Below are positions 6,592 through 13,060 of a stretch of DNA of 29,174 bases, piece by piece. How positions within the stretch are numbered: position 1 is the stretch's first letter; the number at the start of each line of letters is the position of its first letter. The notes beneath the pieces are model-generated. The model saw nothing but the letters and a program-made list of their open reading frames with translations, was not told the DNA's origin and searched no databases. The translations under genes were made by a program, and so were the position numbers. Where the stretch lies: positions 1-29,174 of the IMG/VR virus record IMGVR_UViG_3300034520_000331; one strand, 5' to 3'. This DNA comes from a virus.

Positions 6592-7941
6592 TTATTTATT
6601 TTCAGGTAAAGATTTTGCTACTTCATAAGCTACATTTACTGTAACTGCATTTCCTGCTTGTTTATAAAGTTGTGAATCAGAATTTACAGACCTAGCTTTT
6701 TCAAACAATTCATTTGGAAAACCTTGAAGCCTAAAGCATTCCTTTGGTGTAAGTCTTCTTATTCTATAGCTTTCTAAAAGTGTTCCCTGCATACACTTAG
6801 TATCCAAAGTTTGTGCTATCTTTTTACCTACTCTGCCTCGTCTTGTTTTACTACTTAGAAAGGAAATATTTATGCTATCTCCGATTTTAGCTTCAGCAAA
6901 TCCTTTTTTAGTAGCTTCTTTAATAGCAACACCATGTCTATCCTGTGAAGTTAAAGTAAACATTGGCTCATCGGCATTTTTCATTCTTCTTCCATTTTGA
7001 CGTTTTCTTTCTCTTTCAGGAGTTATAACGGCTCTAGCTTCAACAACTGCACTATTCATAGCAGTTCTATTTACAATTCCTGCAGTGTATCTTGAAGTAA
7101 TACATCTTGAGTTTTTAGTTAATTTAGGTTTTGTGTTGGATTGATCTATAAAATAAAGTCCTGTTTTAGCGCCTAAGCCTTCGCCATTTGCTGTTAAAGT
7201 AGGTGAAATCCCTTTTGCATCATATACATTTCCACTAGTACCTTTCCCACTTGGATTAATATTTCCAATTCGGTAAAGACCTGTCTTTGCTCCTACACCA
7301 CCTGCATTGCTTTGAAGTGTGCAGGATATCCCATCAGCATCATATACTCTATAACCTTGCATTCCACCTATAATTTGCTTAAGAGCTGCTGTGTTTTCTC
7401 CTTGGATAGGTAATATTTCTCGTCTACCTCTGCTTCTAAGATTTGCGATAATGAACACACGCTCTCGGTTTTGGGGAACTCCGAAGTCTTTAGAATTAAG
7501 CACCTGCCAGAGAGCATCATACCCTGCTTTGTAAATTTCAGTGAGAACTGTGGCAAAGTCCCATCCTCCATTAATTGATAGGAGGTTCTTAACGTTTTCA
7601 ATAAGTAAGTATGTGGGCTTATCTTTTTCTTCTTTGCCTTTGACAAGTTCAATAAATTTGAAATATAGTCCACTTCTTTTTCCACTGAGTCCTCTTTGTT
7701 TTCCTGCAACTGAGATATCAACGCATGGAAATCCTCCACACCAGATATCTGCATAGGGGATGTCTTCGCTTTTAAGTTTTGTAATATCATCTGCATACCA
7801 CTCACCTTCTGTATTAAACATTGCTCTATAACTTCTTACAGCAAATTTGTCTTTCTCGCAAAAACCAATACATTTATGTCCTGCAAGTTCTAATCCTAAT
7901 CGAAATCCACCTATTCCGGCAAAGAAATCTATAAATTCCAC
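6592..7941 (-). CDS. Phage DNA (cytosine-5) methyltransferase
   Basis: A 449-residue enzyme, start GTG 7941 because GGGGGTGAT lies six bases upstream; an ATG nine codons earlier has no ribosome binding site. Motif I is FIDFFAGIGGFRLG, motif IV GGFPCVDIS with catalytic Cys 73, motif VI IENVKN (115-119), and motif VIII QNRERVF (157-163). Motifs IX and X are RRLTPKECFRLQGFP and QAGNAVTVNVAYEVA. It transfers a methyl group from S-adenosylmethionine to C5 of cytosine. The variable region contains an internal duplication, YDADGISCTLQSNAGG...GAKTGLY followed by YDAKGISPTLTANGEG...GAKTGLY. No cognate endonuclease is adjacent. It is probably protective modification of phage DNA against host restriction, together with the neighbouring ParB-methyltransferase. 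Confidence 0.95.
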   Translation of the reverse strand: MEFIDFFAGIGGFRLGLELAGHKCIGFCEKDKFAVRSYRAMFNTEGEWYADDITKLKSEDIPYADIWCGGFPCVDISVAGKQRGLSGKRSGLYFKFIELVKGKEEKDKPTYLLIENVKNLLSINGGWDFATVLTEIYKAGYDALWQVLNSKDFGVPQNRERVFIIANLRSRGRREILPIQGENTAALKQIIGGMQGYRVYDADGISCTLQSNAGGVGAKTGLYRIGNINPSGKGTSGNVYDAKGISPTLTANGEGLGAKTGLYFIDQSNTKPKLTKNSRCITSRYTAGIVNRTAMNSAVVEARAVITPERERKRQNGRRMKNADEPMFTLTSQDRHGVAIKEATKKGFAEAKIGDSINISFLSSKTRRGRVGKKIAQTLDTKCMQGTLLESYRIRRLTPKECFRLQGFPNELFEKARSVNSDSQLYKQAGNAVTVNVAYEVAKSLPENK

Positions 7942-7953
7942 ATTATCACCCCC

Positions 7954-7991
7954 AAAAGAAAAGAGCATATAGCTAAATTGCTACTGCTCTT
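7954..7991 (-). terminator. Terminator hairpin overlapping the end of the ParB-methyltransferase gene
   Basis: Minus strand AAGAGCA (7991-7985) with TAGC pairs with GCTA and TGCTCTT (7967-7961), followed by TTCTTTT. The hairpin spans the TAG stop of the upstream gene and ends just before the ribosome binding site of the C5 methyltransferase, so it could reduce that gene's expression unless antiterminated. Confidence 0.65.
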
Positions 7992-9225
7992 TTACAACAT
8001 CTGAGTATTTTATTTTCTTATCATCTCTAATCAAAAACACCTCTACATCTGTTCCTGCCTGCTCTATATATCTTTTTACAATTACATCTACAAACTTTTC
8101 ATCAAGTTCTATAGTAAAGCAAATCCTATCTGTTTGCTCACAGGCTATTAATGTAGAGCCACTACCACCAAAGGGGTCAAGTACTATACAATTTGTCATA
8201 GATGAATTTTTTATAGGGTAAGCTACTAAAGGAATAGGTTTCATCGTACTATGGAGGTCACTCTTCGAAGGTTTATCAAATTCCCACACAGTTGTTTCAG
8301 TTCTTCCTGCATACCACTTGTGCTTCCCTTTTTTCTTCCATCCAAATAGGCAGGGCTCATGTTTCCATTGATATGGACTTCTACCCAAAACTAAAGATTG
8401 CTTTACCCATTGACAGACTCCTGATAAGTAAAATCCAGCATCATCAAATGCTTTTCTAAAAATGTGACCTTTTGTATCGGCATGAAAAACATATATAGAA
8501 GCATCATCTGCCATATTGTCATGCATATTCTTAAAGGCATCAAATAGAAATTTATAAAATTCTTCATCCTTCAAATTATCATTTTTAATAGTGCCTTTAC
8601 TTCCATCATAGGCTACCCCATATGGAGGATCAGTTACTACAAGATTTGCTTTTTTACCTTCCATCAGCTTTTTATATGTCTCTTCTTTTGTACTATCACC
8701 ACAAATAAGCCTATGCCTTCCAAGTATCCAAATATCCCCCTGCTTTGAAATGGGTGTTTCTTTTAAGGCTTCTTCCACATCAAAATCATCTTCATTAACA
8801 TCTTTATCATGAATCTGATTAAATAAATCATCTATCTCAGCCGCATCAAAACCTGTAAGGGAAATATCAAAGTCTAAATCTTTTAAAGCTTCAATTTCTA
8901 ATGCCAATAACTCATTGTCCCAACCTGCATCTAATGCTAATTTATTATCTGCTAGGATATAGGCTTTCTTTTGTGCTTCAGTTAAATGTTCTACTAAAAC
9001 ACATGGAACTTCTTTTATTCCTTCTTCTTTAGCAGCAGCTACCCTGCCATGGCCTGCTATGATATTTTTATCTTTATCTATAAGGATAGGATTTACAAAA
9101 CCAAATTCTCTAAGACTACTTCTTAATTTTTTTATCTGCTCTTTACTATGGGTTCTTGCATTATTCACATAAGGCACTAGTTCATCAATATCTATGATTT
9201 TTAGTTCTTCTGTTCTTTTCACCAT
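7981..9225 (-). CDS. ParB-domain / DNA adenine- or N4-cytosine methyltransferase fusion
   Basis: A 414-residue two-domain protein. Residues 1-115 form a ParB/sulfiredoxin-like domain (IDELVPYVNNARTHS, then IIAGHGRVAAAKEEG at 55-69, the nucleotide-binding motif). Residues 160-400 are a beta-class amino-methyltransferase: DPPYG (199-203) comes before the AdoMet-binding motif VLDPFGGSGSTLIA near 357. It methylates N6 of adenine or N4 of cytosine; which one cannot be decided by eye. This fusion is common in phages of Firmicutes. It starts at ATG 9225 behind a consensus AGGAGGTG. The gene lies between the HTH-Zn gene and the C5 methyltransferase, so the phage encodes at least two base-modifying enzymes side by side. 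Confidence 0.95.
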   Translation of the reverse strand: MVKRTEELKIIDIDELVPYVNNARTHSKEQIKKLRSSLREFGFVNPILIDKDKNIIAGHGRVAAAKEEGIKEVPCVLVEHLTEAQKKAYILADNKLALDAGWDNELLALEIEALKDLDFDISLTGFDAAEIDDLFNQIHDKDVNEDDFDVEEALKETPISKQGDIWILGRHRLICGDSTKEETYKKLMEGKKANLVVTDPPYGVAYDGSKGTIKNDNLKDEEFYKFLFDAFKNMHDNMADDASIYVFHADTKGHIFRKAFDDAGFYLSGVCQWVKQSLVLGRSPYQWKHEPCLFGWKKKGKHKWYAGRTETTVWEFDKPSKSDLHSTMKPIPLVAYPIKNSSMTNCIVLDPFGGSGSTLIACEQTDRICFTIELDEKFVDVIVKRYIEQAGTDVEVFLIRDDKKIKYSDVVKEQ

Positions 9226-9247
9226 CTACACCTCCTGTTTTTAGACA

Positions 9248-9697
9248 TTAAAAAAACACCTGCTCCTCTTGAGTGGTGCTACCAAATCTATAATCGGTTG
9301 AACATCTAACCGAGCAAAATTTTCTGTTTTTGTTTCCATAAGCTTTAAATTCTTTACCACAGTTTTTGCAGGTAAAAGTATACCATGCTTTTTTATTTTT
9401 CTTATGGCTGTTTTCCTTCCACCAAGTTCTTCTACAATTATCAGAGCAAAATTTTGATTTTCTGCCCTTACGCTCTTTTGTATTGATTTCTTTGCCGCAG
9501 TAAAGACATTCTCTTCGGATTCTTTTTTCTGTTTCCACCTCATCATTAATTGGCCGTCCGTATCCTGTAAGATTATGTTTTTTACATTCATTCCTAACTG
9601 CATCTCTGCTTATTCTCAAAACGCTAGCAATACTCTTATATCCATAACCTTTCTTTCGAAGGTTTAAAATTTGCTCTTTTTGCTCTGCTTGTAGCAT
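9248..9697 (-). CDS. HTH plus double zinc-finger phage protein
   Basis: About 149 residues from ATG 9697 (AGAGGTGAAAAAT upstream). The first 45 residues form a helix-turn-helix of the resolvase/sigma-region-4 type (EQILNLRKKGYGYKSIASVLRISRDAVRN). They are followed by two similar zinc knuckle units: CLYCGKEINTKERKGRKSKFCSDNC and CKNCGKEFKAYGNKNRKFCSVRC. Each unit has the CxxC...FCSxxC pattern. Such proteins are frequent between HNH and terminase genes in clostridial phages, and a DNA-binding role is likely. It is the first gene of the modification block and starts after the GC-rich repeat at 9782-9821. The exact function is unknown. Confidence 0.8.
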   Translation of the reverse strand: MLQAEQKEQILNLRKKGYGYKSIASVLRISRDAVRNECKKHNLTGYGRPINDEVETEKRIRRECLYCGKEINTKERKGRKSKFCSDNCRRTWWKENSHKKNKKAWYTFTCKNCGKEFKAYGNKNRKFCSVRCSTDYRFGSTTQEEQVFF

Positions 9698-9781
9698 ATT
9701 TTTCACCTCTTTTTTTACAGTTATCGTATTTTTCAAACTTAGCATTTACAATGGCTTGTGCAATTTCTCAAAATTCACCCT

Positions 9782-9821
9782 CCCCCCTATGCAAATTTGC
9801 GTTTTTCTACGTAAAGGGGGG
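9782..9821. other. GC-rich inverted repeat, candidate cos/packaging site
   Basis: CCCCCC (9782-9787) and GGGGGG (9816-9821) flank TATGCAAATTTGCG...CTACGTAAA, which contains the palindrome GCAAATTTGC. It stands out in a very AT-rich genome and lies in the 217-base stretch without a gene just after HNH. In many cos-type Firmicute phages the cohesive end site is beside the HNH gene, which takes part in cos cleavage. The location fits; the site itself is inferred. Confidence 0.4.
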
Positions 9822-9914
9822 CGGCGGTCTTGGTATCACTAGCTTGTAGAGATTTTACCCCCCTACCCCTTTTGGTCTTTTTCCTTCGATTTTTACTAGT
9901 TTTGCGTAATTGCT

Positions 9915-10280
9915 TTAATATTTATATTCAACATATCTATCCTTGGTCATGGTCTTTTTATCATGACACTTCTTGCAAAGTGGTTGCCAGTTACTCTCAT
10001 CCCAAAACAATTTATAATCTCCTCGATGGGGAACAATATGATCAACTACTGTAGCAGCAGTTATCTTTCCTTGCTTTTTACACTCTAAGCACAAAGGATT
10101 ACAGTTAAGAAATCTTTTTCTTGCTTTATTCCATCTGCTTCCGTAACCACGACTACTTGCACTCTCCCTTTTGTTTCTATGTAAATTTATATGCTTTTCA
10201 CAATATCTATCCTTCGTAAGATTAGGACATCCTGGATGCTTACAAGGTTTCAATGGCTTTGTTGGCACTTTTTTCACCAT
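9915..10280 (-). CDS. HNH endonuclease
   Basis: A 121-residue protein with the HNH core VVDHIVPHRGD...WDESNWQPLCKKCHDKKT. The catalytic DH, central Asn and final His are all present, and CLECKK and CKKC form the structural zinc site. An additional N-terminal zinc knuckle is CKHPGCPN...YCEKH. Phage HNH proteins of this size act with the terminase at cos sites. Here it lies just upstream of a GC-rich candidate cos site but 6 kb from the terminase genes, because a modification block intervenes. It is the first gene after the terminator/RNA element at 10299-10412. The ribosome binding site (AATAAGG) is unusually close to the ATG, so the adjacent GTG may be used. Confidence 0.92.
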   Translation of the reverse strand: MVKKVPTKPLKPCKHPGCPNLTKDRYCEKHINLHRNKRESASSRGYGSRWNKARKRFLNCNPLCLECKKQGKITAATVVDHIVPHRGDYKLFWDESNWQPLCKKCHDKKTMTKDRYVEYKY

Positions 10281-10298
10281 CCTTATTTTTTAAGCATA

Positions 10299-10331
10299 GA
10301 AAAAGCCCTTAAAGTTTATCTTCAAGGACTT
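10299..10331 (-). terminator. Rho-independent terminator upstream of HNH and the late block
   Basis: Minus strand AAGTCCTTGAAG, loop ATAAA, CTTTAAGGGCTT, then TTTTTCT. The 12-pair stem has two wobbles. It lies between the DUF1492 gene and HNH, at the early/late boundary, immediately after a foldable element (10336-10412). Confidence 0.8.
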
Positions 10332-10335
10332 GTTT

Positions 10336-10412
10336 ATTCAAGAATGCTGCGTTTCCTTAGAATCGAATCGATATAACCTCGGCATATACTACAGCATATG
10401 GTACTCTTGAAT
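10336..10412 (-). ncRNA. Candidate structured RNA / antitermination or attenuation leader
   Basis: This 77-base intergenic element folds on the minus strand. Outer stem: ATTCAAGA (10412-10405) with TCTTGAAT (10343-10336). Inner hairpin: CATATGC / TGTA loop / GTATATG (10400-10383). An alternative stem, ATGCTG (10397-10392) with CAGCAT (10349-10344), would stack directly on the outer stem. The middle holds GAGG, an ATCG/CGAT mini-hairpin and AAGGAAACG. The terminator follows 4 bases later. The 5' strand TTCAAG can pair either with the outer stem's CTTGAA or with the CTTGAA of the terminator's first arm, so two exclusive folds are possible. I recognise no known riboswitch or ribozyme class. A put-like antiterminator or a late-gene attenuator is my inference. 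Confidence 0.5.
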
Positions 10413-10430
10413 TTTCTATGCTTTTACAGT

Positions 10431-10892
10431 TTATATAATATCACATGTGGTAGGTGTCTTTCTATGTCTTTTAGTGTCCTCTTTTAAAATTTCATCAATT
10501 ATTTTTAAAGCTCTACCATGCAGCTTCATCGTATAACGCTTATCATAACCTATAACCATAGCAATCTCATCCCAACCTTTATTACTGATGTATCGCATTT
10601 CCAGTAGAAGCTGATAACAGGGGTCTTTAACTTGGCTAATGATGTCCATTATTTCTTTTTTCAGATCTACAAATCTGTCTATATCTGCAACTATCTCATG
10701 TTCTAAATCTATAATTTTTACAACAATTTCTTCCAATTGACTTTTCGTATTTTTCCCTCCTGATACATTATCCTCTCTGTATGTGTATGTTGTTTTTTCA
10801 GCCAGTGCCTTAAGTCTTACTTTTTCCTCCAGTTTATTATTGATGATTTTATCAAGCCAAATAGCCTGTGATAAATATTCCTTAGCCTTCAT
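10431..10892 (-). CDS. Phage late-gene regulator-like protein (DUF1492, sigma-70 region 4 / ArpU-RinA-like)
   Basis: A 153-residue protein starting MKAKEYLSQAIWLDKIINNKLEE, the hallmark of DUF1492. A long coiled-coil-like helix (SQLEEIVVKIIDLEHEIVADIDRFVDLKKEIMDIISQV) leads to a C-terminal helix-turn-helix of sigma-region-4 type (LEMRYISNKGWDEIAMVIGYDKRYTMKLHGRALKIIDEIL). Relatives (ArpU, RinA) switch on phage late genes. Its position as the last gene before the terminator and HNH is where such activators lie. Start ATG 10892 has AGAGGTGAT upstream, two bases after the preceding stop codon. I infer that it controls transcription across the following terminator into the packaging genes. Confidence 0.85.
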   Translation of the reverse strand: MKAKEYLSQAIWLDKIINNKLEEKVRLKALAEKTTYTYREDNVSGGKNTKSQLEEIVVKIIDLEHEIVADIDRFVDLKKEIMDIISQVKDPCYQLLLEMRYISNKGWDEIAMVIGYDKRYTMKLHGRALKIIDEILKEDTKRHRKTPTTCDII

Positions 10893-10894
10893 GA

Positions 10895-11137
10895 TTATAT
10901 CACCTCTATTTTTCCACCATAGTAGGTTTCAATTATACAATCCCTTTTATCTTTATCCAAAGAAAGTATTCTCTCAATTGCTTTCTTTTGTCCTAGCTTA
11001 AATTCTTCCTCAGTTTTATAAAACCTACATTCTGTTTCTTCATCAGTTCCTTCACATTTATTTGATTTTAAAATAGTGCATCTTTTGTTTTTATATGCAA
11101 AGCAATTTTCAGCTTCTTTAACATTCATATTTTTCAT
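10895..11137 (-). CDS. Small cysteine-containing phage protein
   Basis: An 80-residue protein from ATG 11137, whose codon overlaps the helicase stop (TGATG), so it is translationally coupled; GGGAGGGATGAAG is the ribosome binding site. Four cysteines at about 12, 19, 26 and 35 (NCFAYKNKRC, NKCEGT, TECRFY) suggest a small zinc-binding or disulfide-like fold, followed by a helix (EFKLGQKKAIERILSL). It recurs in the helicase-to-DUF1492 interval of clostridial phages. I do not know its function. Confidence 0.75.
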   Translation of the reverse strand: MKNMNVKEAENCFAYKNKRCTILKSNKCEGTDEETECRFYKTEEEFKLGQKKAIERILSLDKDKRDCIIETYYGGKIEVI

Positions 11138-12513
11138 CACTTCATCCCTCCCTCATTGTATTTATCCATTCGTGCTTTAACAGCTTCAATAAGAGCAGCT
11201 TGACTAGTATCTTTTTCTTTTAATGCTTTCATTACTCGCTCATCAATAGTGCCTTTTGCAAGAATATGATGGATAATTACTGTTTTTCTTTGTCCTTGCC
11301 TGTGAAGTCTAGCATTGGCTTGTTGATATAGTTCTAAGCTCCAAGTAAGTCCAAACCAAATGATAATATTTCCCCCAGCTTGAAGGTTAAGACCATGTCC
11401 ACAAGATGCAGGATGTGCTAAAAGAATTTGAATCTCTCCCCTATTCCAATCTTTAATATCTTTATCTGATTGAAGGGTTCTTGGTTTCAGTTTCTTAATG
11501 TAACTCATAATTCTATCTTTATCGTGTTGGTATCCATAAAATATGAGTACAGGTTTGCCACCAGCAGCTTCAATTAATTCATCTAATGCTTTTAATTTTT
11601 CATCATGAATATATCTTACTTCTCCGTCTTCATCATAAACAGCACCATTAGCCATTTGTAATAATTTATTTGCAAGTACTGCAGCAGAACCTGCCAATAT
11701 ATCCGAATCCTCAAGGGATAATATTAATTCCTTTTCTAATACTTCATATTGCTTTTTTGCCCCACTGGAAAGTTCAACCGAAATGATATTATCCATTCTT
11801 TCAGGCAATTCTAGGTAATCCTTCCCTTTCATACTCACACAAATATCCGATAACTTTTCGTAAATTTCCTCTTTTGCACCTTCTTTAGGTTTATAGGTGA
11901 AAATTATATGTTGATTTCTTTTATCTGGAAGAAAATATTTCTCCCTAAATCCAGTTACTGTTTTTCCTAGTCTTGCCCCTGAATCTAAAAGATAAATCTG
12001 TGACCATAAATCTATAAGTCCATTAGGAGCAGGTGTACCTGTAAGACCTACGATCCTTTTTATTAAAGGTCTTACTTTTCTAAGTGCTTTAAACCTTTGT
12101 GATTTCGGTGATTTAAAGCTAGATAATTCATCTATTACAACCATTTCAAAGGGCCAATTAGTTTTATAAAAATCCACAAGCCACTTTACATTTTCTCGAT
12201 TAATTATATAAATATCAGCCTTTGTATTTAGAGCCTTAATCCTTTCTTTTTCTGTTCCTATTACCTTTGATATCTTTATACTTTTAAGATGATCCCATTT
12301 AAAAACTTCTTCATCCCATGTACTTTGGGCTACACGTAAAGGTGCAATAACTAAAGCTTTAGTTATTTCAAAATAGTCATATAGCAAATCTGATATAGCT
12401 GTTAGGGTTATTACTGTTTTTCCAAGTCCACAATCTAAAAACAAAGCCGAATATTTTTTATCAATAATCCAATTGGTAGCATATTGCTGATACTGATAAG
12501 GCTTATAAATCAT
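11137..12513 (-). CDS. SNF2-family DEAD/DEAH-box helicase
   Basis: A 458-residue superfamily 2 ATPase. Motif I DCGLGKT (27-33), motif Ia region ALVIAPLRVAQSTW, motif II VIDELSS (126-132), motif III GLTGTPAPN, motif V AHPASCGHGLNLQ, and motif VI QANARLHRQGQ with its arginine finger. This is the compact SNF2 helicase of many Firmicute phages, acting as an ATP-driven DNA translocase in phage replication or recombination. The ATG overlaps the stop of the VRR-NUC gene by 4 bases. The pair SNF2 helicase plus VRR-NUC is a standard phage module thought to process branched DNA. Confidence 0.95.
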   Translation of the reverse strand: MIYKPYQYQQYATNWIIDKKYSALFLDCGLGKTVITLTAISDLLYDYFEITKALVIAPLRVAQSTWDEEVFKWDHLKSIKISKVIGTEKERIKALNTKADIYIINRENVKWLVDFYKTNWPFEMVVIDELSSFKSPKSQRFKALRKVRPLIKRIVGLTGTPAPNGLIDLWSQIYLLDSGARLGKTVTGFREKYFLPDKRNQHIIFTYKPKEGAKEEIYEKLSDICVSMKGKDYLELPERMDNIISVELSSGAKKQYEVLEKELILSLEDSDILAGSAAVLANKLLQMANGAVYDEDGEVRYIHDEKLKALDELIEAAGGKPVLIFYGYQHDKDRIMSYIKKLKPRTLQSDKDIKDWNRGEIQILLAHPASCGHGLNLQAGGNIIIWFGLTWSLELYQQANARLHRQGQRKTVIIHHILAKGTIDERVMKALKEKDTSQAALIEAVKARMDKYNEGGMK

Positions 12514-12788
12514 AAAACCATCTCCAAAAGCAGCATATCAATGTCTTTATAGCTATCAATTGTATAAACCTTAAAGCCCATCTCCTCCAGCTGATTTTTC
12601 CTTTTCCTTTGAAGTGCCCTAAGCTTTTTACTCGGTGATTTTAATTCTACAAAGGCAACCCTTGCATTTTTAAAGAGGATTAACCTATCTGGCACCCCTG
12701 CATTACCAGGTGATATGAGTTTTAAAGCTAGTCCTCCCATTTGTTGTACCTTTAATTTCAATCTTTTTTCTATATTCACTTCATTCAT
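12510..12788 (-). CDS. VRR-NUC domain nuclease
   Basis: About 92 residues from ATG 12788. The opening MNEVNIEKRLKLKV matches the usual start of these small proteins. Alternative ATG 12797 and GTG 12794 are possible; AAGGAG lies just upstream and its spacing does not decide the start. The PD-(D/E)xK active site is readable as GVPDR (31-35) followed by VELK (47-50). VRR-NUC proteins are structure-specific DNA nucleases, stand-alone in phages. It is coupled to the SNF2 helicase by a 4-base overlap. Confidence 0.92.
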   Translation of the reverse strand: MNEVNIEKRLKLKVQQMGGLALKLISPGNAGVPDRLILFKNARVAFVELKSPSKKLRALQRKRKNQLEEMGFKVYTIDSYKDIDMLLLEMVL

Positions 12789-12815
12789 TCTCACCATCAC
12801 TCCTTCACTTATTAA

Positions 12816-13060
12816 GGTATACATCTCTATCACAGTGTTTACAAGGCTTATAGAGTTTTGTATTCTCTGTATACCATTTTTAAGTGGACTTATATATATA
12901 TAGCTATTAGGGAGTATAGGGTATATATATTACTCTCTATTTATTCTATTTATTTTTTTATATATAAATAGGTATACAAAGTATATATAGTATAAATACT
13001 AGTAAGTATAAGGGGTTTGGTGTATACCTTCATTCCTTTTCAAAGTTTACAGGTATACAT
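12816..13060. repeat. Five GGTATACA sites in an AT-rich intergenic region (possible replication origin or operator)
   Basis: The octamer GGTATACA or its complement TGTATACC occurs at 12816-12823, 12868-12875, 12971-12978, 13021-13028 and 13052-13059, in alternating orientation. Between them lies a very AT-rich tract of TATATA and TTTATT runs (12890-13010). The last copy falls in the final codons of vapE. Because vapE encodes the likely replication initiator/primase, this is a candidate phage origin with iterons. Otherwise the gap holds no gene. Confidence 0.5.

Noticed and set aside
7368-7805. A 145-codon open frame inside the phage C5 methyltransferase gene
   Set aside because: It is in another frame of a gene with all methyltransferase motifs, has no ribosome binding site, and its translation shows no domain.
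9241-9603. A 120-codon open frame overlapping the HTH-Zn gene
   Set aside because: The overlapping frame at 9248-9697 has an HTH and two matching zinc knuckles plus a good ribosome binding site; this one has neither.
10336-10412. Possible tRNA (a GGTTATATCGATTC stretch resembles a T-arm)
   Set aside because: There is no 7-base acceptor stem, anticodon arm or D-arm of the right size; the stems present are of another layout.
12890-13010. CRISPR-like or tandem repeat in the AT-rich gap after vapE
   Set aside because: There are no regularly spaced direct repeats of 20 bases or more, only short TATATA runs and the GGTATACA octamers.
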